Positions 5,601-14,007 are shown, counted from the first letter of the stretch. The stretch: 14,824 nucleotides of DNA from an uncultured Christensenella sp. (GCA_910578245.1 CAJTPC010000021.1:8473-23296), one strand, 5' to 3'. Notes: generated by a model from the sequence alone, not told the origin. Program-made: numbers and translations.

Positions 5601-5725
5601 TTACTCTCGACTGTGGAGAGTGGTGCAGATTGCGTCTTAACTAGAGCGACCGAGCGGTGAGCGTACTAGACGTACGTGACCCCGAGTGTCATCTCGACGG
5701 TAAGGCGGAAGGTGCATCGCTATAC
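5601..5725. repeat. Degenerate GC-rich palindromic repeat block downstream of guaB
   Basis: A non-coding block much richer in GC than its AT-rich left flank. It holds nested inverted repeats: ctag...ctag enclosing gcgaccgagcggtgagc (5641-5669) and the palindrome acgtacgt (5670-5677). Two similar segments, ttactctcgactg (5601-5613) and tgtcatctcgacgg (5687-5700), look like diverged copies of one end. The second resembles the start of the element at 1660. I read it as eroded intergenic repeat units within the guaB 3' untranslated region. No RNA gene is recognised. Confidence 0.45.
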
Positions 5726-5741
5726 GCAGTCGGTGATCTGT

Positions 5742-7196
5742 TTATCCACGAGTAGAATAGTTAGGAGCTTCTTTGGTGATATTAATATCGTGCGGATGGC
5801 TCTCTATCAATGCGGCGTTGGATATTTTTACGAATTGCGCTTTCTTACGCAAAGTGTCGATATTAGGCATACCGCAATAACCCATACCGGAGCGAAGTCC
5901 GCCCATGAGCTGGAAGATAACATCGGCAAGTGAGCCTCTATACGGTACTCTGCCCTCAACGCCTTCCGGAACGAGTTTTTTGGCATTGGCTTGGAAGTAT
6001 CTGTCTTTGCTACCTGCCGCCATAGCCGCAAGCGAACCCATACCTCTATATACCTTATATGATCTGCCTTGGAAGATTTCGATTTCTCCCGGTGTTTCTT
6101 CTGTGCCTGCAAATAAACTACCAAGCATTACTGCGCTTGCGCCTGCGCCAAGAGCCTTAACTATGTCGCCCGAATACTTGATACCGCCGTCGGCGATAAT
6201 TCTCTTGCCCATTTTTTCAGCTTGCTCTGCGCAATCCATAACGGCGGTAACTTGAGGTACGCCGATACCTGCGATAATTCTTGTGGTACAAATAGAACCG
6301 GGCCCGATACCAACTTTGACTACGTCTGCGCCGGAATCGATAAGCGCCTTGGTAGCCTCTGCCGTAGCAACGTTGCCTGCGATGATTGGAAGATTTGGGA
6401 ATTGTTTCTTAACCTTAGCTACGCAATCAAGAACGCCCTTGGAATGACCGTGAGCAGTATCAATGGTAATTATATCGACTTTACTCTCAACGAGCGCAGA
6501 TACTCTGTCCATAACGTCAGCTGTTACGCCGACTGCAGCGCCTGCCAAAAGTCTACCGCTTGAGTCCTTTGCGCTATTGGGGTACTTGATAGCCTTTTCT
6601 ATATCCTTAATTGTGATAAGTCCTTTGAGATTACCCTTTTTATCAATGAGAGGCAACTTCTCTATTCTGCGTTCCGCCAAAATCTTTTGCGCTTGTTCAA
6701 GCGTAGTTCCGACAGGAGCAGTTACAAGATTTTCCTTGGTCATGCAATCGCCAATGAGCTTGTTCATATCAGTTTCGAATCTCAAATCTCTATTGGTAAT
6801 AATACCAACCAATCTGCCGTCTACCGTAACAGGAACGCCACTTATCTTAAATCTGCGCATAAGATTGTTGGCATCCTCCAAAGTATTTTGAGGCCCCAAT
6901 GAAAACGGATTGGTGATTACGCCGTTCTCGCTTCTCTTAACTTTGTCAACTTGCTCGGCTTGTTGCTCAATGGTCATATTCTTGTGAATAATACCTATAC
7001 CGCCCTCTCTAGCCATAGCAATCGCCAACTCGCACTCCGTAACGGTGTCCATTGAAGCGCTAAGTAGCGGGATATTGAGAGTAATCTTGTCACAAAGTTT
7101 TGTAGATAGGTCTACTTGATACGGCAACACCTCGGAATATTGAGGAATAAGCAACACGTCGTCAAACGTCAATCCTTCTTTTGCAATCTTGCCCAT
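5742..7196 (-). CDS. guaB: IMP dehydrogenase
   Basis: Oxidises IMP to XMP with NAD+, the committed step of guanine nucleotide synthesis, in the cytoplasm. The 484-aa length is normal. The catalytic (beta/alpha)8 barrel starts at GLTFDDVLLIPQYSEVLP and SASMDTVTE (residues ~47-54). It is interrupted by a tandem CBS regulatory domain (~95-205) and resumes with TIDTAHGH (~245-252). The GPGSICTTR loop carries the catalytic cysteine, Cys303, and GMGSLAAM and the flap EGRVPYRG follow. The C-terminus YSTRG is close to the usual end. AAGGAG precedes the start ATG. The gene is monocistronic, with its own promoter. No purine riboswitch-like leader is evident in the roughly 30-base 5' untranslated region. 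Nothing is truncated. Confidence 0.97.
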   Translation of the reverse strand: MGKIAKEGLTFDDVLLIPQYSEVLPYQVDLSTKLCDKITLNIPLLSASMDTVTECELAIAMAREGGIGIIHKNMTIEQQAEQVDKVKRSENGVITNPFSLGPQNTLEDANNLMRRFKISGVPVTVDGRLVGIITNRDLRFETDMNKLIGDCMTKENLVTAPVGTTLEQAQKILAERRIEKLPLIDKKGNLKGLITIKDIEKAIKYPNSAKDSSGRLLAGAAVGVTADVMDRVSALVESKVDIITIDTAHGHSKGVLDCVAKVKKQFPNLPIIAGNVATAEATKALIDSGADVVKVGIGPGSICTTRIIAGIGVPQVTAVMDCAEQAEKMGKRIIADGGIKYSGDIVKALGAGASAVMLGSLFAGTEETPGEIEIFQGRSYKVYRGMGSLAAMAAGSKDRYFQANAKKLVPEGVEGRVPYRGSLADVIFQLMGGLRSGMGYCGMPNIDTLRKKAQFVKISNAALIESHPHDINITKEAPNYSTRG

Positions 7197-7223
7197 TTGA
7201 AAAATCTCCTTAAACTTTTTATT

Positions 7224-7253
7224 ATTTTAGAACAAAATAATACGCCATGTCAA
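7224..7253 (-). promoter_or_regulatory. Promoter of guaB
   Basis: TTGACA (7253-7248), 18 bases, TAAAAT (7229-7224) on the minus strand. The start near 7217 leaves a short leader with AAGGAG. Confidence 0.75.
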
Positions 7254-7299
7254 ACAAATTACCTACAACACAACGATTTTTTAATAATATTATATTAAA

Positions 7300-7341
7300 A
7301 ATAATGCATTCAAAGCAAATAATTACTTCAAACGCATCATT
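7300..7341 (-). terminator. Minus-strand terminator of the two small ORFs, with G-U pairs
   Basis: On the minus strand AATGATGCGTTTGAAG pairs along all 16 positions with CTTTGAATGCATTATT, four of them as G-U wobbles, around a 10-base loop, followed by TTTAATATAA. On the plus strand the same positions would be A-C mismatches, so the structure supports transcription on the minus strand through 7366-7698. Confidence 0.65.
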
Positions 7342-7365
7342 TAATTATGTGGTATAGGGGAAATA

Positions 7366-7539
7366 TTATTTCATAGCTCGCGCTTGAGCCATTTGTTCTT
7401 CTCTCAATTTATGTTGTAACTCATACCATTTCTCTACTGATATGTTTGGCTCATACAAATTTGAGTTTGTATTGCCTAATACGCTTTGCAGTTCTATGAT
7501 TTCCTTCATATCCTTAAATGGATGAAAATTTTTTAACAT
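7366..7539 (-). CDS. Small protein of unknown function (57 aa)
   Basis: A 57-residue ORF beginning MLKNFHPFKDMKEIIELQ and ending REEQMAQARAMK. It is hydrophilic, with two likely helices (DMKEIIELQSVLG, and SVEKWYELQHKLREEQMAQARAMK) and no signal or membrane segment. The start ATG is preceded by AAGGAAGG, well spaced, and the gene ends 25 bases before a strand-specific hairpin terminator, so it looks real despite its size. It follows the 50-codon ORF by only eight bases, and its ribosome binding site overlaps the end of that ORF. Both proteins contain the string IIELQ, hinting at shared ancestry or a split gene. I do not recognise a family. A small regulator or a remnant of a mobile-element gene is possible. 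Confidence 0.6.
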   Translation of the reverse strand: MLKNFHPFKDMKEIIELQSVLGNTNSNLYEPNISVEKWYELQHKLREEQMAQARAMK

Positions 7540-7545
7540 AATAGT

Positions 7546-7698
7546 TTACCTTCCTTTATTGTTAGCAACTTTCGCTACTTGTAATTCTATGATAGACTCC
7601 GATTGTTTGTATTTTGCTAAAAACAAGTTAAAAATACGTAATTCATTTGAAAGTGTTTTGTAAAACTCTAACCAACTCGTCTTTTGCGCATAATTCAA
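7546..7698 (-). CDS. Possible small ORF with TTG start, or gene remnant (50 aa)
   Basis: Reading from TTG at 7698 gives 50 residues, including TSWLEFYKTLSNELRIFN and then SESIIELQVAKVANNKGR. The composition is protein-like, with aromatic and hydrophobic residues spaced as in amphipathic helices. There is no ATG in frame, a stop lies two codons upstream of the TTG, and no ribosome binding site is visible, so the start is uncertain and this may be the tail of a decayed gene. It ends eight bases before the 57-aa gene and would be cotranscribed with it. Its TTG lies within 10 bases of the -35 box of the divergent beta-glucosidase promoter. The WLEFY...LSNEL pattern is only loosely reminiscent of N-termini of McrB-like restriction proteins; I do not rely on it. 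Confidence 0.35.
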   Translation of the reverse strand: MNYAQKTSWLEFYKTLSNELRIFNLFLAKYKQSESIIELQVAKVANNKGR

Positions 7699-7707
7699 AA
7701 ATTAGTC

Positions 7708-7736
7708 TTGAAATTTTACAATATATATGATAGAAT
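7708..7736 (+). promoter_or_regulatory. Promoter of the GH3 beta-glucosidase gene
   Basis: TTGAAA (7708-7713), 17 bases, TAGAAT (7731-7736), each one mismatch from consensus, giving a leader of about 22 bases that contains GGAGG. No operator or catabolite-repression (cre-like) palindrome was seen. Confidence 0.65.
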
Positions 7737-7765
7737 ATTATTGTATACTTTATTGGAGGTCCTAT

Positions 7766-10378
7766 ATGATTGACGAAATTAAAACGTTGATTAGCAAAAT
7801 GACTTTGGAAGAAAAGGCCGGACTGTGCTCCGGTTATGACTTTTGGAGCACTAAGCCTATAAAGAGGTTGGGCGTCCCAAGCGTGATGATGTCCGACGGT
7901 CCTCACGGATTGAGAAAAGAAAACGATGACGACGTCAATCTAGGTATGAAACAATCCTTCCCTGCCACGGCTTTTCCGCCTGCCGTCAATCTTGCAAGCA
8001 CTTGGAACATCGATATGGCAACCAAAATGGGTGAAGCCTTGGGCAAAGAGTGTCTTGACCAAAACGTAAGCACGATTTTGGGACCGGGTACCAATATCAA
8101 GAGAAGTCCTCTTTGCGGCCGTAACTTCGAGTATCTCTCCGAAGACCCTTTCCTTGCCGGAAAAATGTGTAAGAATTATATTAACGGCGTTCAGTCGAGC
8201 GACGTGGGTACATCTCTCAAGCACTTCTGCGCCAACAATCAAGAGAGTCGCAGAATGACTATCAACAGCATTGTTGACGAACGCGCGCTGAGAGAGATAT
8301 ACCTCCCTGCATTCGAAGAGGCTGTCAAGGCTCAACCTGATACGGTTATGTGTTCTTACAACAAACTCAACGGCGTATACCTATCCGACAATAAGCGACT
8401 GCTAACTGACATTTTAAGAGACGAATGGGGTTTTAAGGGTATAGTGGTCAGTGACTGGAACGCGCTAAACAACCGCGTTGAAGCTATCAAAGCAGGACTT
8501 GACCTTGAGATGCCAAGCTGCGGCGGTACTACAGATAAACAAATCGTCAAAGCGGTAAATAGCGGAAAACTCGATGAGAAAGAACTCGATATTGTTGTGG
8601 AGAGATTGCTTGGATATATCATCAAAAGTTACTCCTCTCTCCAACCTGAATACAAAGCAAATTACGAAGAAGCTCACGAAGTGGCAAGAGAAATCGCAGA
8701 GCAATCTTTTGTACTTCTGAAAAATGACAATAAAGTGTTGCCTATTGACGACAAGGAAGAAGATATTGCTATAATCGGCGAACTGGCGCGCAACTTGCGT
8801 TACCAAGGTTCTGGATCTTCGAGAATAAATCCGTATAAACTCTCAAGTTTCCTTGACGCAATGGATAAGCGTGGCAAAAAATATGAATTTGCACCAGCAT
8901 ACGATGTAAATAGCGACAAATTGGACGATAAACTCCTTGAAGAAGCTATTCAAGTGGCTAAAAATCATAAAACAGTGTTGTTGTTCGTAGGTTTGACCGA
9001 CCAATATGAAAGCGAGAGCTACGACCGCTCTCATATGACTATCCCCAAGAGCCACAGCGACCTTATTGAGGTCATGACGTCTATCAATCCCAATACCGTT
9101 GTCGTACTGTTTGGAGGTTCTCCTGTAGTTATGCCTTGGATAGACAAGGTCAACACAATGCTCAATGCGTATCTCCCCGGTGAGGCCGGTGGCGAAGCGC
9201 TTGTCAACGTACTCTTTGGCAAGGTCAATCCAAGCGGTAAGCTAGCAGAAACGTACCCTATAAAAGAAGAGGATAATATCGTAAGCAAATACTTCCCTAT
9301 GGGACCAAAGAACGTGGAGTATCGCGAAAGTATATTCGTGGGTTATAGATATTTTGATAGCGCCAACAAAAACGTATTGTTCCCATTCGGCTACGGTCTG
9401 TCGTATACGACTTTTGAATACGGTGATTTGAAAATAGACGGTATGGAAGTATCGTATACCGTGACCAACACGGGCAAAGTGGATGGTTATGAAGTATGTC
9501 AACTGTACGTCAGCGACCCCAATCCCGTTGTATTCAAAGCCAAGAAAGAACTCAAAGGATTTGAAAAAGTATTTATCAAGGCAGGAGAAAGCGTCAAAGT
9601 TACACACACGCTCGACTACCGCTCCTTTGCATTCTACAACACTGCAATCAACGGTTGGTACGCTACCAACGGCAAATACAATATACTTATTGGCGCATCG
9701 AGCAGAGATATAAGACTTCAAGGCGTAATAGATGTCAATTTTGACCAAGAAGAAAAGCGCTTACCGGACTATACGTCAATATGCCCTTGCTATTACGATA
9801 TCGAGCATTGCGAAGAAATTCCAAGCGAACAATTTGCAAAACTTTACGGCAGCGAAATACCCGTCAACGCCGACACCAAACGCGGATACTTCGATTACAA
9901 CACGACTATAGGCGAACTCAAAGTATGTTTAATCGGCAAACTTATCGTCAAAGTAGCTCCGTCGATTATCAAGAGCCAAGTGCCAAACGCCGACATTACG
10001 ACTATGATGATGCTCAAACAAGGTATGGAAGAAATGCCGCTTAGAGGCTTAGTAGGTATATCTTCCGGTCTTATCCACACTTCTCTTATTGACAGCTTGC
10101 TTATGTGGGGCAACAAAAAATACTTCAGATCGGGCTTTAAGTTTATCCGCGGAGTATTCGGAACGCTTCGCAACATACTCAATAAAAATGCAATGGAAAA
10201 GATTAGAAAAGAAGGCAAAGTCGTCAAGGTCAACGACGTCATAAAAGAAATAAAACAAAACGAGAAAGAGAAAAAAGCGCTCGAAAAGGAAAAAACCAAA
10301 CTCGCCAACAAAGAAACCAAAATGATTGAAAAGAACGAAAAACGCGAAGAAAAGTTGGCTAAAAAATCAAGTAAATAG
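7766..10378 (+). CDS. Glycoside hydrolase family 3 beta-glucosidase-like enzyme with charged C-terminal tail
   Basis: An 870-aa cytoplasmic GH3 enzyme (no signal peptide) expected to release terminal beta-linked sugars, such as glucose, from oligosaccharides or glycosides. The N-terminal barrel shows SDGPHGLR (43-50), GPGTNIKRSPLCGRNFEYLSED (106-127), KHFCANNQE (152-160) and VSDW with the nucleophile Asp230. The second domain carries QGSGSSRINP and YESESYDR (414-421), whose Glu415 or Glu417 is the likely acid/base. A fibronectin-III-like domain spans ~555-655. Beyond it, ~660-805 resembles an extension seen in some Firmicute GH3 enzymes (MPLRGLVGISSG). Residues ~811-870 are a Lys/Glu coiled-coil-like tail. 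The start is the ATG after GGAGG; an in-frame ATG 39 bases upstream lacks such a site. Exact sugar specificity cannot be read from the sequence. Confidence 0.92.
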   Translation: MIDEIKTLISKMTLEEKAGLCSGYDFWSTKPIKRLGVPSVMMSDGPHGLRKENDDDVNLGMKQSFPATAFPPAVNLASTWNIDMATKMGEALGKECLDQNVSTILGPGTNIKRSPLCGRNFEYLSEDPFLAGKMCKNYINGVQSSDVGTSLKHFCANNQESRRMTINSIVDERALREIYLPAFEEAVKAQPDTVMCSYNKLNGVYLSDNKRLLTDILRDEWGFKGIVVSDWNALNNRVEAIKAGLDLEMPSCGGTTDKQIVKAVNSGKLDEKELDIVVERLLGYIIKSYSSLQPEYKANYEEAHEVAREIAEQSFVLLKNDNKVLPIDDKEEDIAIIGELARNLRYQGSGSSRINPYKLSSFLDAMDKRGKKYEFAPAYDVNSDKLDDKLLEEAIQVAKNHKTVLLFVGLTDQYESESYDRSHMTIPKSHSDLIEVMTSINPNTVVVLFGGSPVVMPWIDKVNTMLNAYLPGEAGGEALVNVLFGKVNPSGKLAETYPIKEEDNIVSKYFPMGPKNVEYRESIFVGYRYFDSANKNVLFPFGYGLSYTTFEYGDLKIDGMEVSYTVTNTGKVDGYEVCQLYVSDPNPVVFKAKKELKGFEKVFIKAGESVKVTHTLDYRSFAFYNTAINGWYATNGKYNILIGASSRDIRLQGVIDVNFDQEEKRLPDYTSICPCYYDIEHCEEIPSEQFAKLYGSEIPVNADTKRGYFDYNTTIGELKVCLIGKLIVKVAPSIIKSQVPNADITTMMMLKQGMEEMPLRGLVGISSGLIHTSLIDSLLMWGNKKYFRSGFKFIRGVFGTLRNILNKNAMEKIRKEGKVVKVNDVIKEIKQNEKEKKALEKEKTKLANKETKMIEKNEKREEKLAKKSSK

Positions 10379-10381
10379 AAA

Positions 10382-10427
10382 AAACGTCATTCTGAATTAA
10401 GTAAACTTAAGTGAAAGAATGACGTTT
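10382..10427. terminator. Bidirectional terminator between the GH3 and lipoprotein genes
   Basis: Perfect 12-bp arms aaacgtcattct and agaatgacgttt enclose a second palindrome (ttaagt, aa, acttaa). Flanking A-rich and T-rich runs suit both directions. Confidence 0.85.
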
Positions 10428-10443
10428 ATCTTTATTTAATTTC

Positions 10444-11142
10444 CTATTTGCTTTCTCTTGAATTGACGACTTCTTTAGTCTGCGGATCAACGATAGCCGA
10501 CCAATAGTCGCCCTTATCCTTGATGAAAGAAACATACCATAAGTACTTATCATTGTCTTCGGATTTGTTAATGAGCTTGACGTAGCACTCTCTATCAAAA
10601 GAATTATCGGCAAGAGCGAGGTCTATCTTTTCTTGAAAGTGAGAATACGCTATCTGCAAAGCATTATCGCCATTACACTCCACAGGGCAAATATTTGTAA
10701 GTTTATATTCTAAGCTGGTTTCGCCAAGCGTAAGCGTAAGGCTTTCCAACTCTCCAAGTTCCGAATAATTCTCTATTCTACAGGCAAGATTAATTCCCAA
10801 CCTACTCTTAGAAATGCTTCCCGTAGCGCTTGACTTACTTCCCTTCAACGTATACTCATAAGTATTTGACAAAGTATCGACGTTGCTCGGTGAAAGAGTC
10901 AGCGTACTAATCTCCATTACCTTGTCTGTTTTGCCGTCTGCAATAAAGTGTTCCTCTTGCGTAATTACACTCAAAGCCACGTCGAAGTTGTCGTCTGTGG
11001 CAGTATATAGAGCGTTTTGCATATAGCTTGTACGCTCGCATAGCTTTTCCAGATTTGTCTTACGCTCCCCACAACCTACGCAAGCAACGACTATAATCGC
11101 CAAGATTGCAATAGGTATGAATATTCTAAAATACTTTTTCAT
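10444..11142 (-). CDS. Predicted lipoprotein with possible PepSY-like C-terminal domain
   Basis: A 232-aa protein with an N-terminal lipoprotein signal: MKKYFR, a hydrophobic core, then VVACVGC, where Cys21 (VVAC) fits the lipobox best and Cys24 is an alternative. It should be anchored outside the membrane. Residues ~160-228 (ALQIAYSHF..., then YLWYVSFIKDKGDYWSAIVDPQTKEVV) have the helix, strand and VDxxTKEVV pattern of PepSY-type domains, which in other proteins are often linked to protease inhibition; this is a weak match. The middle is beta-rich without a recognised domain. GGAGG lies only four bases before the ATG. It is 78 bases downstream of malQ on the same strand, with a TATAAT near 11165 but no matching -35, so readthrough from malQ is likely. 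Confidence 0.65.
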   Translation of the reverse strand: MKKYFRIFIPIAILAIIVVACVGCGERKTNLEKLCERTSYMQNALYTATDDNFDVALSVITQEEHFIADGKTDKVMEISTLTLSPSNVDTLSNTYEYTLKGSKSSATGSISKSRLGINLACRIENYSELGELESLTLTLGETSLEYKLTNICPVECNGDNALQIAYSHFQEKIDLALADNSFDRECYVKLINKSEDNDKYLWYVSFIKDKGDYWSAIVDPQTKEVVNSRESK

Positions 11143-11220
11143 ACATCCTCCAATATATTTTGATATTATATACTATGAGGACAAGTTACGCTTTATGCAA
11201 AATATTTAATGTAAAGATAT

Positions 11221-12684
11221 CTATTTGCGATACCTATAATTTGTCAGCGAAATAATATATTCTCTTAATTCAGGAGTATCGTAGTTTTCGTCAAGTCGCC
11301 ACGACCAATTATCTTCGGTAGTAGACGGGGCGTTTATTCTGCCTTCGCTCTTTAGTCCCAAATAATCGCCCATTGGGATAATAACGCGCTCGGCTTTGGT
11401 GGACATCGCAACGCGAATAAGACAATGCGTATCGTCCTCGCCCTTTTTAGGCTTGCAAGATTTTTTGTACAGATTCCTCTCATACTCTGTCAAATTGTCA
11501 AACCATTGCGGAGTGGTCATATTGTCATGCGTACCCGTATAAACCACGCAATTTGAAGACTTGATATTCTTAGGCAAATAATCGCTCTTTGGGTCGCCAA
11601 AAGCAAACTGTAAGACTTTCATACCAGGGTACCCCGTCTTTTTTAGCAAACGTCTTACTTTGGGAGTAATTACGCCCAAGTCCTCTGCAATAATCTTTGC
11701 GTCAGGCAAACACTTATTGATTTCTTGAAAAAGTTTGAATCCCACGCCTTTTATCCATTCGCCGTCCCTTGCAGTTTGGCTTTGGCTATCTACAACGTAA
11801 TATGCCTCGAAGCCACGGAAGTGGTCTATTCTAATTATATCGTAAAGTGTGTATGCAATACGAAGCCTATCTATCCACCATTCAAACTTATCCTTCTTCA
11901 TCCTTTTCCAATTATAGATAGGATTACCCCAAAGCTGACCGTCGGCGGAAAACGCATCTGGCGGAACGCCCGCAACAACTGTAGGCTCAAGATATTTATC
12001 CAACAAATAATTCTGCGGTTTGGACCAGACGTCCACGCTGTCGAGCGCGACGTATATCGGCATATCTCCAATAATCTCTATACCTTTAGAATTTGCGTAC
12101 GTTTTGACTCTTGCGTATTGCTTAAAGAACTCGTACTGCGCAAATTTCCAAAATTCCATCTTGTCGGCATATTTTTTTTGCAACTTGTTGAGATTCAAAC
12201 GACGCTTTTCTTTTTTTGCCCAAGTGTTCCAAGAAGAGTTGTCACGATGCTCTTTTATAGACATAAATAGCGCGTAGTCGTCAAGCCAAAAGTCATTATC
12301 TTGTTTGAAAGCAATATACCCCCAGTCTTTTACGTCAAAGGACTCAAAAGCCTTTTTAAGCAAAGCAAGTCTGCTTTCAAAACAATATCCGTAGTCGACT
12401 CTTGCGGAATTGATCTGAAACTCCTCGGCAAATTCCTTGCTAAGCAAACCGTCCTCGATAAGCGTATCAATATCTATAAAGTAGTGATTACCTGCAAAAG
12501 CCGATGGGGACTGATAGGGCGAATCGCCGTAAATCGTAGGATTTAGCGGTAAAACCTGCCAAAAGCTTTGATTTGTACTATGCAAGAAGTCAACGAAATC
12601 AAACGCGCTTTTACCAAGCGAGCCGATACCGTACTTACTCGGCAATGAAAATATAGGCAATAATATTCCTGCTTTCTTATCCAT
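11221..12684 (-). CDS. malQ: 4-alpha-glucanotransferase (amylomaltase, GH77)
   Basis: Transfers alpha-1,4-glucan segments between maltodextrins and releases glucose, in cytoplasmic maltose, glycogen or starch-oligosaccharide metabolism. The 487-aa length is typical. The N-terminus RAGxLLP-like region reads AGILLPIFSLPSKYGIGSLG; WQVLPLNPT and SPYQSPSAFAGN (55-66) follow. Catalytic residues are the nucleophile Asp287 in RIDHFRGF, the acid/base Glu334 in IIAEDLG, and Asp387 in GTHDN. The start is ATG at 12684, preceded by AGGTG; the frame's first ATG at 12699 lacks a convincing site and would add five residues. It has its own consensus promoter, back to back with that of the rRNA methyltransferase. 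No glycogen or maltose transport genes are in the window. Identity is secure. Confidence 0.96.
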   Translation of the reverse strand: MDKKAGILLPIFSLPSKYGIGSLGKSAFDFVDFLHSTNQSFWQVLPLNPTIYGDSPYQSPSAFAGNHYFIDIDTLIEDGLLSKEFAEEFQINSARVDYGYCFESRLALLKKAFESFDVKDWGYIAFKQDNDFWLDDYALFMSIKEHRDNSSWNTWAKKEKRRLNLNKLQKKYADKMEFWKFAQYEFFKQYARVKTYANSKGIEIIGDMPIYVALDSVDVWSKPQNYLLDKYLEPTVVAGVPPDAFSADGQLWGNPIYNWKRMKKDKFEWWIDRLRIAYTLYDIIRIDHFRGFEAYYVVDSQSQTARDGEWIKGVGFKLFQEINKCLPDAKIIAEDLGVITPKVRRLLKKTGYPGMKVLQFAFGDPKSDYLPKNIKSSNCVVYTGTHDNMTTPQWFDNLTEYERNLYKKSCKPKKGEDDTHCLIRVAMSTKAERVIIPMGDYLGLKSEGRINAPSTTEDNWSWRLDENYDTPELREYIISLTNYRYRK

Positions 12685-12716
12685 AACGCACCTAAACATT
12701 CTTTGAATATATCAAT

Positions 12717-12745
12717 ATTATAATACAGATTTTTGGCATTTGCAA
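12717..12745 (-). promoter_or_regulatory. Promoter of malQ
   Basis: TTGCAA (12745-12740), 17 bases, TATAAT (12722-12717) on the minus strand. It has the same -35 box as the ECF transporter promoter. No operator was recognised. Confidence 0.78.
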
Positions 12746-12773
12746 TACTAACTAACCGCCTTATGGGAATTTA

Positions 12774-12802
12774 TTGCCATTAGCGCAAAAAACTGTTATA
12801 AT
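12774..12802 (+). promoter_or_regulatory. Extended -10 promoter of the rRNA methyltransferase gene
   Basis: TTGCCA (12774-12779), 17 bases, TATAAT (12797-12802) with TG one base ahead of the -10 box. The leader is about 24 bases. The -35 boxes of this promoter and the malQ promoter are 28 bases apart. Confidence 0.82.
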
Positions 12803-12832
12803 ATTAAAAATCTAAATTTATGGAGTTACGCA

Positions 12833-14002
12833 ATGCCATACAGTATATATTTGAAAAAGAACGAAGAAAAGCGAATTGTCGCAGGACATCCTTGGGTATA
12901 CGCAAACGAAGTTGCGCGAATAGAGGGCAAAGACAAGAACGGGTCTTTAGCCACTGTGTACGACTACAGCGGAAGATATATCGGCAAGGGCTATATCAAT
13001 CATTTATCAAAAATATTAGTGCGAATATTTATACGCGATGAAAGCGTACCTGACCTAGAATATTACAAAAGCGCTATTAAGAAAGCCAACGACTATAGAC
13101 TTGCATTGGGCATGGATAATTGCTACCGTATGGTATTTGGCGAAAGCGACAACTTACCTGCGCTAATAGTAGATAAGTATGCGGATATTCTATGCGTACA
13201 ACTACTCTCCCTCGGTATCGAGAAAAACAAGGACATGATTATCCAAGCTCTTGTCGAACTTTTCAATCCCATCGGCATCTACGAGCGTAGCGACGTAGCA
13301 GTCAGGCTAAAAGAAGGCTTGGAAGAACGCAAAGGCATATTATACGGAAAATTTGACCCCAAAGTCATTATTGAAGAAAACGGACTGAAAATGCAAGTTG
13401 ATTTGCTCAACGGTCAAAAGACAGGATACTTCCTCGACCAAAAGGAAAATAGATTTGCTTTGCGCAGATACTGCAAAGATAAACAAGTGCTTGACTGTTT
13501 TTGCAATAGCGGAGGTTTTTCGCTCAATGCAGTAGCAGGAGGCGCTAAAGAAGTAATTGCATTGGATATTTCCGCTCAGGCTTTATCCGATGTAAATACC
13601 AACGCAAAGCTCAATAATATTAGCAATATTACGACAATGCAAGGCGATGTATTTGAAGAGCTTCGCAAGTTCAAACGCGAAGGCAAGACTTTTGATACTA
13701 TAGTCCTCGACCCGCCGGCTTTTTGCAAAAGCGCAAGCGAAGTTAAGAATGCCTATAAGGGATATAAAGATATCAACATACTCGCAATGAAACTCGTCAA
13801 GAGCGGAGGTTTTTTGATATCGTCCTCTTGCTCGCACTATATGACTTTCCCGCTATTCCAAAATATGCTCGCCGACTCGGCGCGCGAAAGCGGGAAAAGC
13901 GTCCGTATAGTGGAAATACGCACTCAATCAAGCGACCATCCGTCTATGCTAGCTACAGATGAGAGCTTGTATCTCAAATTCTTCGTACTGCAAGTGACGT
14001 GA
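12833..14002 (+). CDS. rlmI: 23S rRNA (cytosine-5-) methyltransferase, RlmI family
   Basis: A 389-aa class I SAM-dependent methyltransferase of the RlmI/RlmCD-like family, which methylates C5 of a cytosine in 23S rRNA. The N-terminal ~75 residues form the PUA RNA-binding domain (RIVAGHPWVYANEV). A linker domain leads to TGYFLDQKENR (197-207), a family hallmark. The SAM site is VLDCFCNSGGFSLNA (219-233) and VIALDIS (241-247). Motif IV is LDPPAF (292-297), and the catalytic cysteine is Cys333 in SSSCSHYM. Length is normal and nothing is missing. GGAG is seven bases before the ATG. The exact target base may differ from E. coli C1962. It ends five bases before a purine-rich 7-bp tandem repeat. 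Confidence 0.92.
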   Translation: MPYSIYLKKNEEKRIVAGHPWVYANEVARIEGKDKNGSLATVYDYSGRYIGKGYINHLSKILVRIFIRDESVPDLEYYKSAIKKANDYRLALGMDNCYRMVFGESDNLPALIVDKYADILCVQLLSLGIEKNKDMIIQALVELFNPIGIYERSDVAVRLKEGLEERKGILYGKFDPKVIIEENGLKMQVDLLNGQKTGYFLDQKENRFALRRYCKDKQVLDCFCNSGGFSLNAVAGGAKEVIALDISAQALSDVNTNAKLNNISNITTMQGDVFEELRKFKREGKTFDTIVLDPPAFCKSASEVKNAYKGYKDINILAMKLVKSGGFLISSSCSHYMTFPLFQNMLADSARESGKSVRIVEIRTQSSDHPSMLATDESLYLKFFVLQVT

Positions 14003-14007
14003 TATAT

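Noticed and set aside
5601..5725. A tRNA or other structured RNA gene
   Set aside because: No cloverleaf, TTCGANNC arm or recognised RNA family motif; the palindromes look like repeat debris.
7643..7906. Minus-strand 87-codon frame across the start of the GH3 gene
   Set aside because: It is antisense to the confident GH3 N-terminus, lacks a ribosome site, and its 3' part overlaps the more protein-like frame ending at 7546.
12301..12699. Start of malQ at the upstream ATG (12699)
   Set aside because: The downstream ATG at 12684 has AGGTG before it and gives the normal family N-terminus.
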